A stretch of DNA of 55,029 nt from positions 1 through 55,029 of the forward strand of contig JAHEZD010000036.1 in NCBI GenBank assembly GCA_023251255.1. The letters are read 5' to 3'. The number at the start of each line of letters is the position of its first letter. Within the stretch, counting starts at the first letter, position 1. The position numbers and the translations under genes are program-made. A model generated the notes under the pieces. The model was not told the DNA's origin. It was given only the letters and a program-made list of their open reading frames with translations, and did not search any database. Of this stretch, positions 28,038-37,879 are shown one piece after another. Origin of the DNA: Chitinophagaceae bacterium. Lineage in GTDB: Bacteria > Bacteroidota > Bacteroidia > Chitinophagales > Chitinophagaceae.

Positions 28038-28088
28038 TGTGTCAACTTTTTTGTGTCAAATTAAATTTGACACAAAAAAGTTGACACA
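28038..28088. repeat. Perfect 24-bp-arm palindrome
   Basis: Arms 28038-28061 and 28065-28088 are perfect reverse complements around a 3-base loop. Each arm contains two copies of GTGTCAA separated by CTTTTTT, so the whole is a nested palindrome of TGTCAA/TTGACA boxes. It lies between the tRNA-Arg terminator and the 3' end of the antiporter gene. It could be a bidirectional terminator, a regulator site, or an integration scar of the tRNA locus; none is shown. Confidence 0.8.
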
Positions 28089-28186
28089 AAATGGAATTGA
28101 TTTTTTATGCCGCCATAAAGGAAGGGGCTGAAATAAATAGGATAACATCAAAATGGAAAGGGGAAATCAATCAATTTAAACAGCAT

Positions 28187-29836
28187 CTATAACTGCGTAG
28201 GTTCTTTTGGCAACTGCAGGTCCAGTTTCATTTCGTCCACATCCAGTTCACGCTCCACCTTGCGTATGGCCGCATCACTAAATTCACCCTCTTTATGGGC
28301 CTTGATAAGCAATTGACGCTGGAACTTGGTAATCTCCTGCCTTGCATCTAGCAGGGGATCCGGCTGGAGTTCTTTAGCTAAGGAACTGTTCATGCGTAAT
28401 CTTTTCTTTCTTTTGATGGCCTTAGTAAGTTGCTGCACCTGCAAGTGGTATTTCTCCGTAATTTTCTCCTTCTGCTCTGCTGCCAGCGGCAGTGGAAAAT
28501 CATTCTCCATAAAATGAAGGGTATTATTGGCCATGTAAAGTTGCAGTTCCTTATGTTCCTCCTCCGTATTGTCTTGCGGGTCTATCTTCAATAGGCGTAT
28601 AAGCAGGGGAAGTGAGAGCCCCTGTACGACCAGTGTAATAAAGATTACCACAAAGGAAAGGAAGATGATGGAATGCCTTTTGGGGAAGAGGCTGCCATCG
28701 TCCAGCAGCAGGGGCAGTGCCAATGCCGTTGCCAGTGAGATAACGCCACGTGTTCCTGTCCATGCCACTACCAGCACATTTTTCCAGGTTTGGTCATTCA
28801 CAACCGTTTCAGTGCTTTGCGGCTGCCTTTTTTGATGGTGCCTATCCAGCCTGCCCTGTATGTAGGCACCGCCCAGTACCCAGATAATCCGCACCACAAT
28901 GGTCACAAGGCTTACCAGCAGCCCATCGCTGAATATTTCCCAGAAGGGATAGTTGCCCAAACCCTTGATCACAAAGGGCAGTTGCAGCCCAATGAGTATG
29001 AACACAAAGCCGTGCAGCAGGAATATGAGCGTGTCCCATACCACGCGGGTACGCATCCTGGTTTGGTAGGAAAAGGTTTCGGGCGACTTCCATGCCATAA
29101 CCAGTCCTGCACTCACTACCGACAGCACACCAGACATGTGGAAGTGCTCCGCCGCCAAATAGGCAAGGAAGGGCGCCAATAAAGTAAGTGCTGTTTCCAC
29201 TATAGGATTGCTGTCGATCATTTTATGGATCCAGGCCATCATATAGCCTATGGTTACACCGATAAGGATGCCCACACCTGCCACCAGCAGGAACTGCAGC
29301 CCTGCATGCCACCAAACAAAACTGCCGGTGGTAACTGCCAGCACAGCATAACGGTAGGCCACCAGTGCCGAGGCATCGTTTACCAGGCTCTCCCCTTCGA
29401 TGATCGTGATGGTCTTCCTACTGAGACCAAGTCCCTTGATGATACCGGATGCTGCCACCGCATCCGGTGGCGAAACAACGGCACCCAGCACAAAAGCCAA
29501 TGGCCAAGTGAAACCGGGAATAAGGAAATGTGCAGTGGCAGCTACAGCCATGGTAGTGAAGAAAACAAGGGATACTGCCAATGTTGAAATGGGCCTAATG
29601 GCCGTTCTGAACTCGTGCCAGGATGTTCTTGAAGCGGCATCATAGAGCAAGGGAGGCAATATCGTCACGAATACGACATTGGGATCAAGTGCAAGGTCGG
29701 GCAGTTGGGGCACGAAACCAATGACCAGCCCTGCTGCCACCAGCAGAATAGGGTGCGGCAGCTTCCATTTATGTGCTATGGCAGACAGGCCAATAAGGAT
29801 GGCCATGAGGAATATGACGATTTTAAAGTTCTCCAT
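28187..29836 (-). CDS. Na+/H+ antiporter, CPA1 family
   Basis: A 549-residue membrane protein with about 12 predicted spans followed by a hydrophilic C-terminal region of about 140 residues that is charged and probably coiled. The ATG at 29836 is chosen over the TTG at 29845. Typical CPA1 residues occur in the centre: VVSPPDAVAASGIIKGLGL, IIEGESLVNDASALVAYRYA (Asp of the ion-binding ND motif) and WTGTRGVISLATALALPLL. It exchanges Na+ (or K+) for protons across the inner membrane, helping pH and salt balance. The C-terminal tail (KEKITEKYHLQVQQLTKAIKRKK and more) may be regulatory. It is convergent with the tRNA-Arg gene, with the palindrome between them. Confidence 0.9.
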   Translation of the reverse strand: MENFKIVIFLMAILIGLSAIAHKWKLPHPILLVAAGLVIGFVPQLPDLALDPNVVFVTILPPLLYDAASRTSWHEFRTAIRPISTLAVSLVFFTTMAVAATAHFLIPGFTWPLAFVLGAVVSPPDAVAASGIIKGLGLSRKTITIIEGESLVNDASALVAYRYAVLAVTTGSFVWWHAGLQFLLVAGVGILIGVTIGYMMAWIHKMIDSNPIVETALTLLAPFLAYLAAEHFHMSGVLSVVSAGLVMAWKSPETFSYQTRMRTRVVWDTLIFLLHGFVFILIGLQLPFVIKGLGNYPFWEIFSDGLLVSLVTIVVRIIWVLGGAYIQGRLDRHHQKRQPQSTETVVNDQTWKNVLVVAWTGTRGVISLATALALPLLLDDGSLFPKRHSIIFLSFVVIFITLVVQGLSLPLLIRLLKIDPQDNTEEEHKELQLYMANNTLHFMENDFPLPLAAEQKEKITEKYHLQVQQLTKAIKRKKRLRMNSSLAKELQPDPLLDARQEITKFQRQLLIKAHKEGEFSDAAIRKVERELDVDEMKLDLQLPKEPTQL

Positions 29837-29882
29837 CCCACTCAATTTACTGCAAAAGCAACAATGCAGTGGCTTAATTGTT

Positions 29883-30078
29883 CTCAGAAACTGTCTAAGA
29901 TTATTTGATGGAATAATATGTTGATGATTTTTGAGCGAAACAAGGCAGAGCCGATAGCCATCGGCTTTGCAGCCATAGTCTAACGCCTAAGGCGAAAAAT
30001 CCAATCCCGCAATTGTATGCGGGACAGCCAAAAAGCAACACATATTAGCCATTGAAATGATTTTAGACAGTTTCTCAG
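29883..30078. mobile_element. MITE-like element with 16-bp terminal inverted repeats
   Basis: The ends CTCAGAAACTGTCTAA (29883-29898) and TTAGACAGTTTCTCAG (30063-30078) are inverted repeats with one mismatch. Inside are two palindromes, GCCGAT agcc ATCGGC and CCCGCA-N6-TGCGGG. There is no coding frame. Its right end is shared with 6936-7010, and its palindrome CCGATAGCCATCGG also appears twice in the array at 870-1268. No clear target duplication is visible, so its mobility is inferred. Confidence 0.6.
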
Positions 30079-30195
30079 GACAATGATGCAGCCAATCTAC
30101 AACATGGGGAAAGTTCAGCAAATGCCTAATTGCAACAGCTTGTTCTTTGATAACTGTCAATATTTTACAATAGATTAGCCCACTAAATTATCTTG

Positions 30196-31110
30196 ATGAA
30201 GTATTTACTCCATTTTCTTTGCGTGTTCCTTTCCATCCATGCAGTTGCGCAGGACAGTAGCAGTTATACCCATACGGAAATTATCTATGGCAGGAAGGAT
30301 GGCATGGCGCTTACGATGGTCAAGGTTTCACCAAGAACAAATAGCAATAGTAGGGCCATTGTGGAACTGGTGAGCGGTAACTGGATTTCCTCCTATAGAG
30401 GCATTGATAACCGTATAAAGGCTGCGGTTACCTATACCAAACGTGGCTATACCGTTTTCCTGGTAATCCATGGCTCGCAGCCACGTTATACCATTCCTGA
30501 TGAACTGGGTGATATAAAGAGGGCCATACGTTTCATCCGCTACAACGCCAAGGAATATGCCATTGAGGCTGACCATATTGGCATCACGGGCTATTCGTCG
30601 GGTGGCAATTTATCCTTGCTTGCTGCTTTAACGGATGATGTTAAGGACGATAGTTCCAGGGACCCTGTGGACCAGGTTTCCTCAAGGGTACAGGCCGTGG
30701 GCGTTTTCTTCCCGCCAACGGATTTCCTGCATTTCGGCACCACCAATTTCGGTGCTGCACAGAACAAGAAAATGCTGGCTTCCATTGGTGTGGCCGGGGC
30801 ATTCGATTTCAAGGTGCTGGACCCTGCCACCAAAACCTATATACCCGTAAGTGATTCCATGGCCATGGTGATTGCCAAACAGGTATCCCCACTCTATGCA
30901 GTAAGCGCCGATGACCCTCCTACCCTCATTATCCATGGCGATGCCGACAGGTTGGTACCCCTGCAACAATCAGAGAGCATCATTGCCAAATTGAAGGAAG
31001 CCAAAGTACCCAATGACCTGATCATTGCAAAAGGAAAGGGACATGGATGGAGCGATATGTCGCCAGAAAAAGAAAAGATGGCTGATTGGTTCGACAGGTA
31101 TTTGAAGTAG
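30196..31110 (+). CDS. Exported alpha/beta hydrolase
   Basis: A 304-residue secreted or periplasmic hydrolase. The ATG at 30196 directly starts a signal peptide (MKYLLHFLCVFLSIHAVAQ); an in-frame TTG precedes it. The alpha/beta-hydrolase catalytic set is clear: nucleophile Ser in GITGYSSGGNLSLL, acid Asp in HGDADRLVP, and His in GKGHGWSDM. The oxyanion-hole region is SGNWISSYRG. The family (esterase/dienelactone hydrolase/prolyl-oligopeptidase-like) hydrolyses esters or peptides, but the substrate is not evident. It stands alone between the MITE-like element and the flavin oxidoreductase, 175 bp away. Confidence 0.85.
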   Translation: MKYLLHFLCVFLSIHAVAQDSSSYTHTEIIYGRKDGMALTMVKVSPRTNSNSRAIVELVSGNWISSYRGIDNRIKAAVTYTKRGYTVFLVIHGSQPRYTIPDELGDIKRAIRFIRYNAKEYAIEADHIGITGYSSGGNLSLLAALTDDVKDDSSRDPVDQVSSRVQAVGVFFPPTDFLHFGTTNFGAAQNKKMLASIGVAGAFDFKVLDPATKTYIPVSDSMAMVIAKQVSPLYAVSADDPPTLIIHGDADRLVPLQQSESIIAKLKEAKVPNDLIIAKGKGHGWSDMSPEKEKMADWFDRYLK

Positions 31111-31285
31111 CTATGCTTCCATGATTGTATAAAGCATAGTCAATATTTCCGCTATAAACTATCCTTCTAGAGTTAGGCAATTAGGTAAACGATAATGTTC
31201 CGTAGAACATAAATCCTGCATCACTGTATGGAGTGAACTTTGCGTATGGGTTTTCCTACCCTTCCAAGTAAACAATACTATCGAC

Positions 31286-32296
31286 ATGCAGCAAACAACA
31301 AAAGCGGCCATTGCCTATTCGGTACTGGACCTGGCTACGGTTATAGAGGGCCATACACCAGCGGACAGTTTCCATAACAGCCTCCAATTGGCACAACATG
31401 CAGAAAAATGGGGTTACAAGCGTTTCTGGCTTGCAGAGCACCACAATATGGCGAGTGTGGCCAGTTCGGCCACGGCTGTGCTGATTGGCTATATTGCTGC
31501 TGGCACTTCCAGCATACGCGTAGGCTCGGGAGGTATCATGCTTCCAAATCACGCTCCACTGATTGTGGCGGAGCAGTTTGGCACATTGGCTTCCTTATAC
31601 CCTAACCGGATAGACCTTGGTCTAGGCCGTGCACCGGGTACGGACCAATTGACGGCCATGGCCATCAGGGGACGGAACTTCGGCAGTGAACATGACTTCC
31701 CACGTGATGTGCAGCAACTGCAGACCTTTTTCTCGGCAGACAATTGCCATAGCAACCTACGGGCCATACCGGGCGAGGGGCTGGACATCCCTATCTGGAT
31801 ATTGGGTTCCAGTACCGATAGTGCAAGGGTGGCCGCAGCCATGGGACTGCCCTATGCTTTTGCAAGCCATTTTGCACCTACTTATTTCCTGGAAGCCATT
31901 GCCCTGTACCGGAAACATTTCCAACCATCCGCACATTTGGAGAAGCCTTATGTAATGGCCTGCGTAAACGTGGTATCGGCTGATACGGATAAAGAGGCGG
32001 CGAGGCTGGCCACCTCTGTACAGCAATTGTTTGTGGGGGTTATCACTGGAAAACGTCGGTTATTGCAACCTCCCGTTGATAGTATCCATGCTGTATGCAG
32101 TGAAGCTGAACTGGCTGCCATGCAGCAGATGCTGACCTATTCGTTTATTGGTGGGCCAGATACGATTGCTCACAGGTTCAGGAATTTTGTTGAGCAGACG
32201 GGCATTGATGAAGTGATGGTAACCTCGCATATTTATGATCACGCTGCCAGGCTGCACTCGTATGAAGCATTCTCGGAAATGATGGGAAATTTATAA
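31286..32296 (+). CDS. LLM-class flavin-dependent oxidoreductase (luciferase-like)
   Basis: A 336-residue TIM-barrel flavoenzyme of the bacterial-luciferase-like group. It starts [12 protein letters not shown] and has [24 protein letters not shown] (His motif near the flavin), then [42 protein letters not shown], the standard family signature. Such enzymes use FMNH2 to oxidise small organic molecules in the cytoplasm. The subclass of this sequence (with GLGRAPGTD) is usually annotated simply as an LLM-class or MsnO8-family oxidoreductase. Its substrate is unknown. It has no obvious operon partner and is followed by 620 bp of largely non-coding sequence. Confidence 0.9.
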   Translation: MQQTTKAAIAYSVLDLATVIEGHTPADSFHNSLQLAQHAEKWGYKRFWLAEHHNMASVASSATAVLIGYIAAGTSSIRVGSGGIMLPNHAPLIVAEQFGTLASLYPNRIDLGLGRAPGTDQLTAMAIRGRNFGSEHDFPRDVQQLQTFFSADNCHSNLRAIPGEGLDIPIWILGSSTDSARVAAAMGLPYAFASHFAPTYFLEAIALYRKHFQPSAHLEKPYVMACVNVVSADTDKEAARLATSVQQLFVGVITGKRRLLQPPVDSIHAVCSEAELAAMQQMLTYSFIGGPDTIAHRFRNFVEQTGIDEVMVTSHIYDHAARLHSYEAFSEMMGNL

Positions 32297-32468
32297 TAAA
32301 GTATTGCAAAGTATGAAGGGAGCAAGCCCGTAAATCCAGCTTCCTCAGCTTATCGTTTCGCCAGCAGAAAGCGATGGCGAAACCATTACGATTGTCCAAG
32401 TTCCATGATTTAATATGGTGTAAAGTACAAGCTTGCCCATACACGTTATCTTCCATTAATCTCCAATA

Positions 32469-32733
32469 CCAATCCATTTTTATAAGCTATGGAGCTTCTT
32501 GTAGTTGTTTAGACCACATACCCAATATTCCTGACTACGTCTTTTGTACAGTATTGACTATATACAATGGTCATAACCAAAATACCTTTGCTAAGTGCTT
32601 ATAAAACAATTAGCTTACACCAATTACAGTTTTGCTATTCTACTTTATCCAGCATCCATCCAATATTCCCAATTAGCTTTCTCAAGAACTATTACTTATG
32701 AAAATCCGAATTGTATGCCCTCCAGCCATATTG
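32469..32733 (+). repeat. Duplicated promoter/leader block, copy 1
   Basis: This 265-bp block matches 39682-39945 at roughly four of five positions by eye. It covers a conserved TTTAGACCACATA segment, TACCTTTG (32583-32590, a TAnnTTTG -7 element), a leader of about 100 bases with TCTTTATCCAGCATCC-like sequence, and the first twelve or so codons of a gene (ATG at 32698). Similarity stops after ATATTG at 32733. It is the likely promoter source for the first giant gene. Confidence 0.8.
32583..32590 (+). promoter_or_regulatory. TAnnTTTG promoter element conserved in both leader copies
   Basis: TACCTTTG here and TATCTTTG at 39796-39803 sit at the same place in the two leader copies, about 107 bases before their ATGs. 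Both are followed by CT and an AT-rich ATAAAACA. Conservation between copies supports function. Confidence 0.55.
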
Positions 32734-32898
32734 CCTTACGCAGCCAAGCAAAGAAATTACAAGTGCACCATCAATGATGTACAGTGTAACGCCTCCAGCA
32801 ATATTTACACGAATCAATATAACAGCATTTTTTATAGTTCAGCATCCTGCATTAATATGGTGAACCGATCCGCTTTCACATTTACAGCATCATCGTAA
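32698..32898 (+). pseudogene. Truncated start of a giant-protein gene
   Basis: The first codons (MKIRIVCPPAIL) correspond to MKNRTVCLPGIL of the giant protein at 39910, but after codon 12 the sequence diverges. The remaining residues (AAKQRNYKCTIND ...) lack a signal peptide or a recognisable fold, and the frame stops at 32898. It is most simply a remnant of a duplicated or recombined copy. It now lies in the leader of the 32966 gene, where it could also act as an upstream reading frame. Confidence 0.6.
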
Positions 32899-32965
32899 AT
32901 ACTGGCACCACAGCGTCGTGTTTCACTCATTGCAAGTACAAATCCAAAACTCCAGTAAAATAACT

Positions 32966-35900
32966 ATGAAAGATATTTACACACCTACTTTGAGGCATAA
33001 AAATCTACTGACTATTTTCCTACTGGTTTGCATAAACCTCCAACTAACTGCCCAAACAGTAACCAATTATACATTTGCTGCTTCAAGCGGCACTTTCACT
33101 GCTTTGACATCTCCCACTAATCCTTCACTTTCAGGGGGCACCGTAGATGACGGATATTTCAATACGATTCCCATAGGGTTTGATTTCTGGTACATGGGCG
33201 CCCGTTACACAACGGTATCCGCAAGCACCAATGGCTGGCTTACACTGGGTGCCAGCATAATAGATGCCGCTTATGCCAATAGCCTAACCAGCGGAACAGC
33301 ACTGCGGCCTACAATTGCACCCTTGTGGGATGACCTGGATGTACAGGTTGCCACCAATGTTTCTTATAAACTTACGGGCAGTGCGCCCAATCGTGTGTTT
33401 GCCATTCAATACCTGAATGCCCAATGGCAATACAATGCAACAGGAAATACCATTTCATTCCAAGTAAAGCTTTACGAAGGCACGGGCAAGGTTGAATTTG
33501 TTTACAGACCGGAAACGGGCACACTTGCCACGCCCACCGCATCAATCGGTATTACCGCTACAGCAACAGGGTCGGGCAATTTTCTTTCAGTAAATAATGC
33601 AGGAACCAGTGCAAGTTCAACAACCGAAGCAAGTGTAACTTCCAAACCTGCCTCAGGAAAAACCTATGCTTTTACCCCTCCCGTACCCACTGCCCCAGGC
33701 AGTTTGACATTTTCAAGCGTAGGCACTTCATCCATGACACTTAATTGGTCGGACCTGTCATCCAATGAAAGTGGCTTTGTTATTTACAAATCCACAGACG
33801 CGGTAACTTATTCTTTTGCAAGCCAAACGGTAGCTGGTGCCACTTCTTCAGCGCAATCAGGATTAACAGAAGGCACTACTTATTACTGGAAAGTATATGC
33901 AGTTTCCGAAGGGGGATTAAGTTTAGCGCTTAGTGGCAGCCAGGCTACCACCGTGCTGGCACTATCCAATTGGATGTACCGCAAGGCAATCACCATTGAT
34001 TACACAAAAGTGGGTACAGGGCCCCATACCAATTTCCCTGTGCTCATCAGCATGATAGATGCCAATCTTCAGGCTAAGGCTCAAACAGATGCCGATGACA
34101 TCATTTTTATTGCTTCTGATGGCACAACAAGGCTTGCCCATGAAATAGAAAGTTACACCAGTGCTTCCGGTACCCTTGTAGCATGGGTTAACATACCCAG
34201 CTTGTCATCTTCCGCCAATACTGTCATCTATATGTATTATGGCAATGCATCGGCAACTTCCCTGCAGGATGTTACCGGAACTTGGGATGCGAGTTTCAAA
34301 GGCGTGTACCACTTGAACAGTGCTTTTGCTGATGCCACTTCCAACGCCAATAACGGAACAAATACAGGAACAATAGCCAGCACGGGAAAAATTTCAGGAG
34401 GAAGTGGATTTGTCCGCTCAGATGGGTCTGACTATATTACCATTAACGGGCTCATGGGTTCCCCCACCAGTTTCACATTGAGTTCATGGGCAACCTTAAC
34501 CACTGCCGATCCCAACGCAGCCGAGATTATCAGCATTGGCGACTACAGCGTACTTCGCTACGATGAAGCTGGTGCCAACAAAACGAGTGGCGTTGCCTAC
34601 AACGGTGCAAGCACATGGACAACAACTGCTTCAGGAATCAACTATGCTGGCACAGGATGGCATTATGTTGTCTATACGTTTGATAACCTGGCCCATTCCC
34701 AAAAGGTATATGTTGATGGGGCACAGGTTGCCACATCTTCTTCGGCAGCAGCCCCGGTTTATACTGGTGGTGGGGCAAACACTTTCATTGGCAAGCATGG
34801 CAATGCAAATATCAATATGGATTTTGATGGAACTATTGATGAAGCGCGTGTGGCCAGTGCAAGCAGGTCCGCAGGTTGGGTGCTTACGGAATACAATAAC
34901 CAGAATTCCCCATCAACATTCTACAGCGTTGGTGGCGAAGTGGCCACAAAAACATTTACTGGAACGGGGAACTTTAGTGATGCAGCTAGGTGGACAGGCG
35001 GCATTGTACCGGTTGCAGGTGATAACCTCATCATTGATGGTGACTGCACAGTTGACAATAATGTTGGAACGGATAATATAGTTTATGGAACATTGATTAT
35101 TGGAACAGCAACAGCCCGTACTTTGAACTGGGCTACCAGCGGAACGAACCGCTTGAACGTTACCAACATTAGCGCAGGTGCCGGGGCCAGCCTGCTCGAT
35201 ATGACCAATGGGGGAACACTAATTATCAGGGGTACATGGACTTCAACTAATTTAGCTTTCAGCCCTGGTACAGGAACGATAGACACCAGATCAACCATGA
35301 CCCTGCCTGCTGCTTACGCAACTTATAACAACCTTACAATAAACGGATCTTTAACTACGGTTACGGCAGGTGTTGGCACAAGTGTTACCAATTTTTCCAT
35401 GCTCTCAGGATCTGTTGATTTAAATACGTTGACATTGACTGTTACTGGTACGGCAAACTATACGTCCGGAACAATAAATAATGGGACAGTAACATCTACA
35501 GGAGCAACAACCACATTTGCTGGCACTTCCTTTGGTGCAATGGTAAATGCCAGTTCTGATAATTTAGTTTTGAATGGCAGTATATTTAATAGTGCCGTTT
35601 TACTTACAAAAAATGGAACCACTACAATTACAAGTAATGGGGGGAATACTTTTAATTCCACAGTAACCATTTCCAATAGCAGTTCGGCAAACTTCACCTT
35701 AGCCAATGTATCTCCGGATATATTTAATGGAAATGCTGTGTTTACAAATACAGGGACTGCTGCGTTAAACATTGCCAACAATTCGGCTGGAAATCTTTTT
35801 AGCGGGACTGTAACAATTAATAACATAGGAACAGGAAGTACAATTCGTAGTAGTTTCGGCTCTCTTGCTACCGCTACTTACGGTGGGAATATTGTTGTGA

Positions 35901-37879
35901 ACAATACCTCAACAGTGGGAATTTATTTCGGGGCTACTGGAGGTACCACCACACTGGCTGCCACAAAAACAATAAGCAAAGGAGGAACCGGTTTTACTAC
36001 AGGAACCCTTTTATTGCGTGAATTCACCCAGTTGGGTAGCACCGCACAAGCATTGACCCTGACGGGATCAACTGCCCTTTTGCAGATGGGGCCTTCGGTC
36101 ATCTTTAACGGAAGCGTAAATTTCATCTCACCCCAGCTAGTGTTGAATGGATGTACGTTTAACAGTACAGCCTCGTTGACGAAAAATGGAGGATTTGACA
36201 ATGTGAGTACGGGAGGTAATATTTTTAACGGAGCCACAACTCTTGTGTGCAGTGGCATCGCATCCCTAGATTTAGGCAACACCAGCCCTGAGACATTCAA
36301 CAGCGATTTGACAATTAACAATACCGGGGGATCCCGGATCCAAATCGGCATAAGTTCAGTGGGCAATCTTTTCAATGGGAACGTGACCATCAACCATGGC
36401 GGCAATACAGGAGGCCTCAATACTGTCATTGCCCGTAATACCGGATCAACGGCAACATTCAATGGCAACCTGGTACTTAATTGCACGAATTCGAATACTG
36501 GTTCAGGAATCATCATTGCAAATGATGGACATATTACCATTAACGGAAACATTACTGTATCGTCCACAAATGGAAGAGGTATACTATTTGGTGCTGCTAC
36601 GGGAACGGTTACGCTGGCCAACGGGTTTACAATGAGTGCAGGCAGTTTTACAACGGGCACTCTAACATTATCCGGGTTCACTCAAACCGGAAGTACCGCC
36701 CAGAATATAACCCTTACAGGAACCGCTAACCTACTAGCAGGGCCATCCTCAGTATTTAACGGGCAGGTTATTTTTTCGGCACCCCAATTCATGTTGAATA
36801 ATTGCCAATACAACAACACTGCCCTATTGACAAAAACCGGTGCTATTGACAACACATGGACCGCAGTTAATGTATTCAATGGAGCAACAACTATTGCGAA
36901 TAGCGGAACCGGGTTTCTCCGCCTGTCAAATATAGTAGCCGATGACTTTAACAGTGATGCTAGTTTCATCCAAACAGGTAGCGGTTTACTCCAGCCTGCT
37001 TATGGAAGCAATTGCACCATTGCTGGTAATTTATCAACTGCAGGAACAGCAACTGCTATTACTTTTGGAGCTGGGTCGGGGACAGTAACACTCAATGGAA
37101 CGGGTGCACAATCTATTAGCGGCTCAATCCCCCCCATATTTACGAATCTTGTTATTGCAGGCACAGGCAATATTGTTACGTCTGGTGTAAATTCCAATGT
37201 TACTGGTACCTTGTCTGTAACCAGTGGAATATTTGACCTAGGAAGCTTTACAGTCAATCGCTCCACCACTGGTGGTACATTAACAGTATCTAACGGGGCA
37301 ACGTTAAAAATAGGCGGTACAAACACAATACCTTCCAATTATTCTACGCATTCAGTTGGTCCTACTAGTACTATTGAATATAGTGGAACAAATCAAGCTG
37401 TGGCTGTTTTGAATAGTTCACAAGACTATGGCAACCTTAATGTATCGGGTGGTGGCCTCAAGTCATTATCCGGGAATATAATAGTAAGCGCCGCATTGAA
37501 ACTTGCCACCACCAATGACAAGCTTTCCATTGGCACCAACACGTTTACCTTAACAGGAACAGTGAATGGCTCCAGCGCAGGCTATATTACAGGTTCTTCT
37601 TCTTCCAATATCAGCATTGGCGGCTCAGGTCCATTCGGTACATTGTTGTTTGACCCCGCTACCCCCGACGTTACCAATATGGTGAACAACCTCACCATCA
37701 ACAGGGCTTCATCAGGCACCGTAACGCTGGGCAATGCCTTGCGCCTATCCAATGTGTTGACACCCACAGCAGGGGTATTGGCATCTGCAGGCTACCTTAC
37801 ATTGGCCTCTCCGCATCCAATACGGCACGTATTGCACCGGGTTCTGCAGGTGGTGGCTATATTACAGGTAATGTTATAG
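32966..37879 (+). CDS. Giant T9SS-secreted repeat protein, N-terminal part (frameshifted)
   Basis: A 1,637-codon first part of a secreted surface protein. The ATG at 32966 gives a signal peptide (NLLTIFLLVCINLQLTAQ); the frame before it (from 32918) is leader sequence. Domains in order: a beta-sandwich start (about 35-230), a fibronectin-III-like domain (APGSLTFSSV.. to LALSGSQATTV, about 235-330), DUF2341 (NWMYRKAITIDYTKVG.., about 335-430), a LamG/ConA-like domain (VYHLNSAFADATSNANNG.. to TIDEARVASASRSAGWVL, about 440-640), and then about 950 residues of Thr/Asn/Gly-rich beta-helix-like repeats. Those include three diverged units of about 200 residues with NGxTFNSTALLTKNG and SPDxFNSD motifs. 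The frame ends in an out-of-frame tail after LTLAS; the C-terminal part continues at 37879-39612. Confidence 0.8.
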   Translation: MKDIYTPTLRHKNLLTIFLLVCINLQLTAQTVTNYTFAASSGTFTALTSPTNPSLSGGTVDDGYFNTIPIGFDFWYMGARYTTVSASTNGWLTLGASIIDAAYANSLTSGTALRPTIAPLWDDLDVQVATNVSYKLTGSAPNRVFAIQYLNAQWQYNATGNTISFQVKLYEGTGKVEFVYRPETGTLATPTASIGITATATGSGNFLSVNNAGTSASSTTEASVTSKPASGKTYAFTPPVPTAPGSLTFSSVGTSSMTLNWSDLSSNESGFVIYKSTDAVTYSFASQTVAGATSSAQSGLTEGTTYYWKVYAVSEGGLSLALSGSQATTVLALSNWMYRKAITIDYTKVGTGPHTNFPVLISMIDANLQAKAQTDADDIIFIASDGTTRLAHEIESYTSASGTLVAWVNIPSLSSSANTVIYMYYGNASATSLQDVTGTWDASFKGVYHLNSAFADATSNANNGTNTGTIASTGKISGGSGFVRSDGSDYITINGLMGSPTSFTLSSWATLTTADPNAAEIISIGDYSVLRYDEAGANKTSGVAYNGASTWTTTASGINYAGTGWHYVVYTFDNLAHSQKVYVDGAQVATSSSAAAPVYTGGGANTFIGKHGNANINMDFDGTIDEARVASASRSAGWVLTEYNNQNSPSTFYSVGGEVATKTFTGTGNFSDAARWTGGIVPVAGDNLIIDGDCTVDNNVGTDNIVYGTLIIGTATARTLNWATSGTNRLNVTNISAGAGASLLDMTNGGTLIIRGTWTSTNLAFSPGTGTIDTRSTMTLPAAYATYNNLTINGSLTTVTAGVGTSVTNFSMLSGSVDLNTLTLTVTGTANYTSGTINNGTVTSTGATTTFAGTSFGAMVNASSDNLVLNGSIFNSAVLLTKNGTTTITSNGGNTFNSTVTISNSSSANFTLANVSPDIFNGNAVFTNTGTAALNIANNSAGNLFSGTVTINNIGTGSTIRSSFGSLATATYGGNIVVNNTSTVGIYFGATGGTTTLAATKTISKGGTGFTTGTLLLREFTQLGSTAQALTLTGSTALLQMGPSVIFNGSVNFISPQLVLNGCTFNSTASLTKNGGFDNVSTGGNIFNGATTLVCSGIASLDLGNTSPETFNSDLTINNTGGSRIQIGISSVGNLFNGNVTINHGGNTGGLNTVIARNTGSTATFNGNLVLNCTNSNTGSGIIIANDGHITINGNITVSSTNGRGILFGAATGTVTLANGFTMSAGSFTTGTLTLSGFTQTGSTAQNITLTGTANLLAGPSSVFNGQVIFSAPQFMLNNCQYNNTALLTKTGAIDNTWTAVNVFNGATTIANSGTGFLRLSNIVADDFNSDASFIQTGSGLLQPAYGSNCTIAGNLSTAGTATAITFGAGSGTVTLNGTGAQSISGSIPPIFTNLVIAGTGNIVTSGVNSNVTGTLSVTSGIFDLGSFTVNRSTTGGTLTVSNGATLKIGGTNTIPSNYSTHSVGPTSTIEYSGTNQAVAVLNSSQDYGNLNVSGGGLKSLSGNIIVSAALKLATTNDKLSIGTNTFTLTGTVNGSSAGYITGSSSSNISIGGSGPFGTLLFDPATPDVTNMVNNLTINRASSGTVTLGNALRLSNVLTPTAGVLASAGYLTLASPHPIRHVLHRVLQVVAILQVML
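37805..37815 (+). other. Apparent one-base deletion (frameshift site)
   Basis: The upstream frame reads LTLAS then PHPIRHV.. to a stop at 37879. The other frame reads ..SASNTARIAPGSAGG and onward. The join is near GCCTCTCCGCATCC. One missing base restores the expected run. No slippery heptamer or hairpin supports programmed frameshifting. Confidence 0.75.

Noticed and set aside
34536-35081. Plus-strand frame within the first giant gene
   Set aside because: It overlaps the LamG-like and repeat domains in another frame, which have clear domain matches.
35923-36681. Long minus-strand Pro/Val-rich frames inside the giant genes (also 47610-48293 and 50826-51566)
   Set aside because: They are reverse-complement shadows of Thr/Asn/Gly-rich codons and appear along the whole giant region with the same composition.
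37805-37879. Programmed ribosomal frameshift
   Set aside because: No slippery heptamer, stop-codon context or downstream pseudoknot is visible, so a mutation or sequencing error is simpler.
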